DNA of 6,577 nt, from positions 1 to 6,577 of the forward strand of contig CALCDJ010000085.1 in the NCBI GenBank assembly GCA_937900135.1, in the 5' to 3' direction. Every line of letters starts with the position of its first letter. Positions within the stretch are counted from its first letter, which is position 1. Shown here piece after piece: positions 5,254-6,577 of the stretch. Made by a program: the position numbers and the translations under genes. Source of the stretch: an uncultured Blautia sp. (lineage in GTDB: Bacteria; Bacillota; Clostridia; Lachnospirales; Lachnospiraceae). The notes under the pieces were generated by a model, which had not been told where the DNA came from, ran no database searches, and saw only the letters and a list, made by a program, of their open reading frames with translations.

Positions 5254-5838
5254 ATGAAAAGGATTATTTTTGCAACAGGAAATGAAGGAAAAATGAGAGA
5301 AATCCGTGAGATTTTAAGGGATCTTGACGTGGAGATTTTATCCCTGAAGGAGGCGGGAATTCATGTGGATATTGTGGAAGATGGAACAACCTTTGAGGAA
5401 AATGCTGTAATCAAAGCCAGAACCATCAGTGAAATGACCGGGGAAATTGTTTTGGCAGATGATTCCGGTTTGGAAATCGACTATCTCAACAAGGAGCCAG
5501 GGGTATACTCTGCCCGCTATATGGGAGAGGATACTTCTTATCATATAAAAAATGCCAATCTGATCCAGCGTCTGGAGGGTGTGCCGGATGAGAAGCGCAC
5601 AGCAAGGTTTGTATGCGCCGTTGCAGCTGCGTTTCCCAATGGAACTGTAAAAACTGTACGGGGAACCATGGAAGGCCGAATTGGCTATGAAGAACGCGGG
5701 GAAAATGGTTTCGGTTACGACCCGATTTTCTTTCTTCCGGAATTTCAATGCACTTCTGCAGAGTTGTCTATGGAAGAAAAGAATCAGATCAGTCACAGAG
5801 GAAAAGCACTTCGCGCAATAAAGGATGAGCTCAGATGA
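5254..5838 (+). CDS. rdgB: RdgB/Ham1-type XTP/dITP pyrophosphatase
   Basis: This 194-residue house-cleaning enzyme hydrolyses XTP, ITP and dITP to the monophosphates plus pyrophosphate, keeping deaminated purines out of DNA and RNA. It has the full set of family motifs: the substrate loop FATGNEGKMREI (residues 6-17), TTFEENAVIKA (45-55), the metal/catalytic LADDSGLEID (67-76) with paired Asp, PGVYSARY (82-89), the base-pocket GFGYDPIF (152-159), and SHRGKALRA (180-188). Length is normal. GAGG lies six bases before ATG. The stop TGA overlaps the ATG of the next gene (ATGA, 5835-5838), so the two are translationally coupled. The same order occurs in Bacillus (ysnA-ysnB), which supports an old functional pairing. 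Confidence 0.97.
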   Translation: MKRIIFATGNEGKMREIREILRDLDVEILSLKEAGIHVDIVEDGTTFEENAVIKARTISEMTGEIVLADDSGLEIDYLNKEPGVYSARYMGEDTSYHIKNANLIQRLEGVPDEKRTARFVCAVAAAFPNGTVKTVRGTMEGRIGYEERGENGFGYDPIFFLPEFQCTSAELSMEEKNQISHRGKALRAIKDELR

Positions 5839-6320
5839 AAATTTTGATCGTTAGTGATACACATGGAAGAGACAGCCGTTTAGAGGAAACAGTATTAAAG
5901 GAGGCGCCCTTCGACATGCTGATCCATTGTGGAGATGTGGAGGGCCGTGAATTCTTTATTGAGGCACTGGCAGAAACGCCTTGCTGCATTGTGGCTGGAA
6001 ACAACGATTTCTTTTCCGATCTTCCGAGAGAGGAAATATTGGAACTGAGAGGCATTCGTATGTTGGTGACACATGGACATTACTATGGAGTTTCCATAAA
6101 TCTGGCGGGAGTGTTTGATGAGGCTGCGGCAAGAAATTGTCAGGTGGTTCTTTTTGGACATACGCATAAGCCGGTGGTGGAGGAACAGAATGGTATTGTG
6201 GCTGTGAATCCAGGCAGTCTTTCATATCCAAGGCAGGAGGGACGGAAACCCAGCTATGCGGTGATGGAAATTCAGCAGGGCAGAATCCTGAAAACAGAAA
6301 TTCGTTATTTGAAGCGATAA
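5835..6320 (+). CDS. ysnB: YfcE/YsnB-family metallophosphoesterase
   Basis: This 161-residue protein is the second calcineurin-like phosphoesterase of the operon and is shorter than YfcE. Metal ligands are D8 and H10 (SDTHG), D34 (HCGDVEG), N56 (GNND), H80 (THGH), and H109 and H111 (GHTH). NPGSLSYPRQ (125-134) matches the family end. It is probably an Mn/Ni-dependent phosphodiesterase; the substrate is unknown. Its ATG overlaps the rdgB stop by four bases, and an AAGGA inside rdgB lies nine bases before it, so translational coupling is likely. A strong terminator follows the stop within ten bases, marking the end of the operon. The two esterases are distant relatives and not a recent duplication. 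Confidence 0.93.
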   Translation: MKILIVSDTHGRDSRLEETVLKEAPFDMLIHCGDVEGREFFIEALAETPCCIVAGNNDFFSDLPREEILELRGIRMLVTHGHYYGVSINLAGVFDEAAARNCQVVLFGHTHKPVVEEQNGIVAVNPGSLSYPRQEGRKPSYAVMEIQQGRILKTEIRYLKR

Positions 6321-6325
6321 GGAAA

Positions 6326-6368
6326 AAAGATTCCCGCTGAGATTTTTTTTCGCTCAGCGGGGATTTTT
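6326..6368 (+). terminator. Strong operon terminator
   Basis: CCCGCTGAG (6333-6341) pairs with CTCAGCGGG (6353-6361). The stem is extended outward by TTA/GAT and A-rich to T-rich pairing up to 6326 and 6368. The loop is 11 nt and itself holds a run of eight T. It ends in TTTTT (6364-6368). Confidence 0.9.
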
Positions 6369-6451
6369 GGAAAAAAACAGTGTTTCCACATGGGAAAAAC
6401 CCTGTAAAATAGAGGTTTTGAGAACTTTTGAAAAAAATGTAAAAAAAGGTG

Positions 6452-6480
6452 TTGACATTTCCTGGGCACTATAATATAAT
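6452..6480 (+). promoter_or_regulatory. Perfect-consensus promoter of the tRNA gene
   Basis: TTGACA (6452-6457) is followed by exactly 17 bp and TATAAT (6475-6480). A second TATAAT overlaps at 6470-6475, but its spacing of 12 bp is too short to use. Initiation near 6487 gives a tRNA leader of about 36 nt, containing a CTTGC/GCGAG mini-hairpin (6485-6499). A sigma-A promoter this strong is typical of stable RNA genes. Confidence 0.88.
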
Positions 6481-6522
6481 ATGTCTTGCGTCAAGCGAGA
6501 AAAGAAAAATTAAATAAATCAG

Positions 6523-6577
6523 CGGGGTGTGGCTCAGTTTGGCTAGAGCGCCTGGTTTGGGACCAGGAGGCCGCAGG
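6523..6577 (+). tRNA. tRNA-Pro (anticodon UGG), cut by the window end
   Basis: The acceptor strand CGGGGTG (6523-6529) starts the gene. The D arm is GCTC/GAGC (6532-6549) and the anticodon stem CCTGG/CCAGG (6551-6567). The loop TTTGGGA puts TGG at 6558-6560 with G at position 37, the usual Pro(UGG) loop. Only the first strand of the T stem (GCAGG) is present; about 20 bases lie beyond the window. UGG reads most or all proline codons by wobble in such genomes. It may be the first of a tRNA cluster. Confidence 0.95.

Noticed and set aside
6383..6410. Second promoter TTTCCA-16-TAAAAT ahead of the tRNA
   Set aside because: Weak boxes (4/6 and 5/6) beside a perfect promoter downstream; possible but not supported.
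1..6577. CRISPR arrays, insertion sequences or phage genes
   Set aside because: No regularly spaced repeats, transposase, integrase or phage protein is visible; the 18-nt tandem repeat at 2825-2860 is coding.

Overview
The window looks like chromosomal DNA of a low-to-mid-GC Firmicute. The best guess is a clostridial gut anaerobe of the Lachnospiraceae type. This rests on strong AGGAGG-type ribosome sites, AT-rich spacers with sigma-A-like promoters, frequent T-tailed hairpin terminators, and protein families and short operons typical of that group. The genus cannot be fixed from sequence alone.

Left part (1-414). No protein gene is visible. The first 50 bases form an imperfect hairpin cut by the window edge. 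Bases ~118-341 look like an unrecognised small structured RNA: a 9-bp plus 11-bp long-range helix enclosing a bulged hairpin and a purine-rich stretch, then a short hairpin and a GAAA-loop terminator. A good promoter (349-377) then drives a small FMN nitroreductase gene (415-951).

Middle part (948-3109). An AlkD-type DNA alkylation repair gene (minus strand) meets the nitroreductase tail to tail, with both stop codons inside one TTAA. It diverges from a TTG-started mobB (1733-2242). mobB in turn overlaps by 23 bp the 3' end of a small unrecognised minus-strand gene (2220-2450). That gene has its own promoter and a very strong hairpin in its leader. A monocistronic gene for a 63-residue, Asn/Lys/Ser-rich protein with no Leu, Ile, Val, Phe, Trp or Pro follows, closed by a strong terminator.

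Right part (3110-6320). This is a co-oriented run: a single-domain rhodanese, YfcE phosphodiesterase, a THUMP/RlmL-type rRNA methyltransferase, the RdgB/Ham1 XTP/dITP pyrophosphatase and a second YfcE/YsnB-type metallophosphoesterase. From yfcE onward the spacers are 12 nt, 20 nt and a 4-nt ATGA overlap, so this part is almost certainly one operon. Its themes are rRNA modification and nucleotide-pool sanitation. A strong terminator (6326-6368) closes it. The window ends inside a tRNA-Pro(UGG) gene preceded by a perfect-consensus TTGACA-17-TATAAT promoter.

Most protein genes are recognisable families. The parts least explained are the structured RNA candidate on the left, the Asn-rich mini-protein, and the small minus-strand gene with a terminator-like hairpin in its leader.
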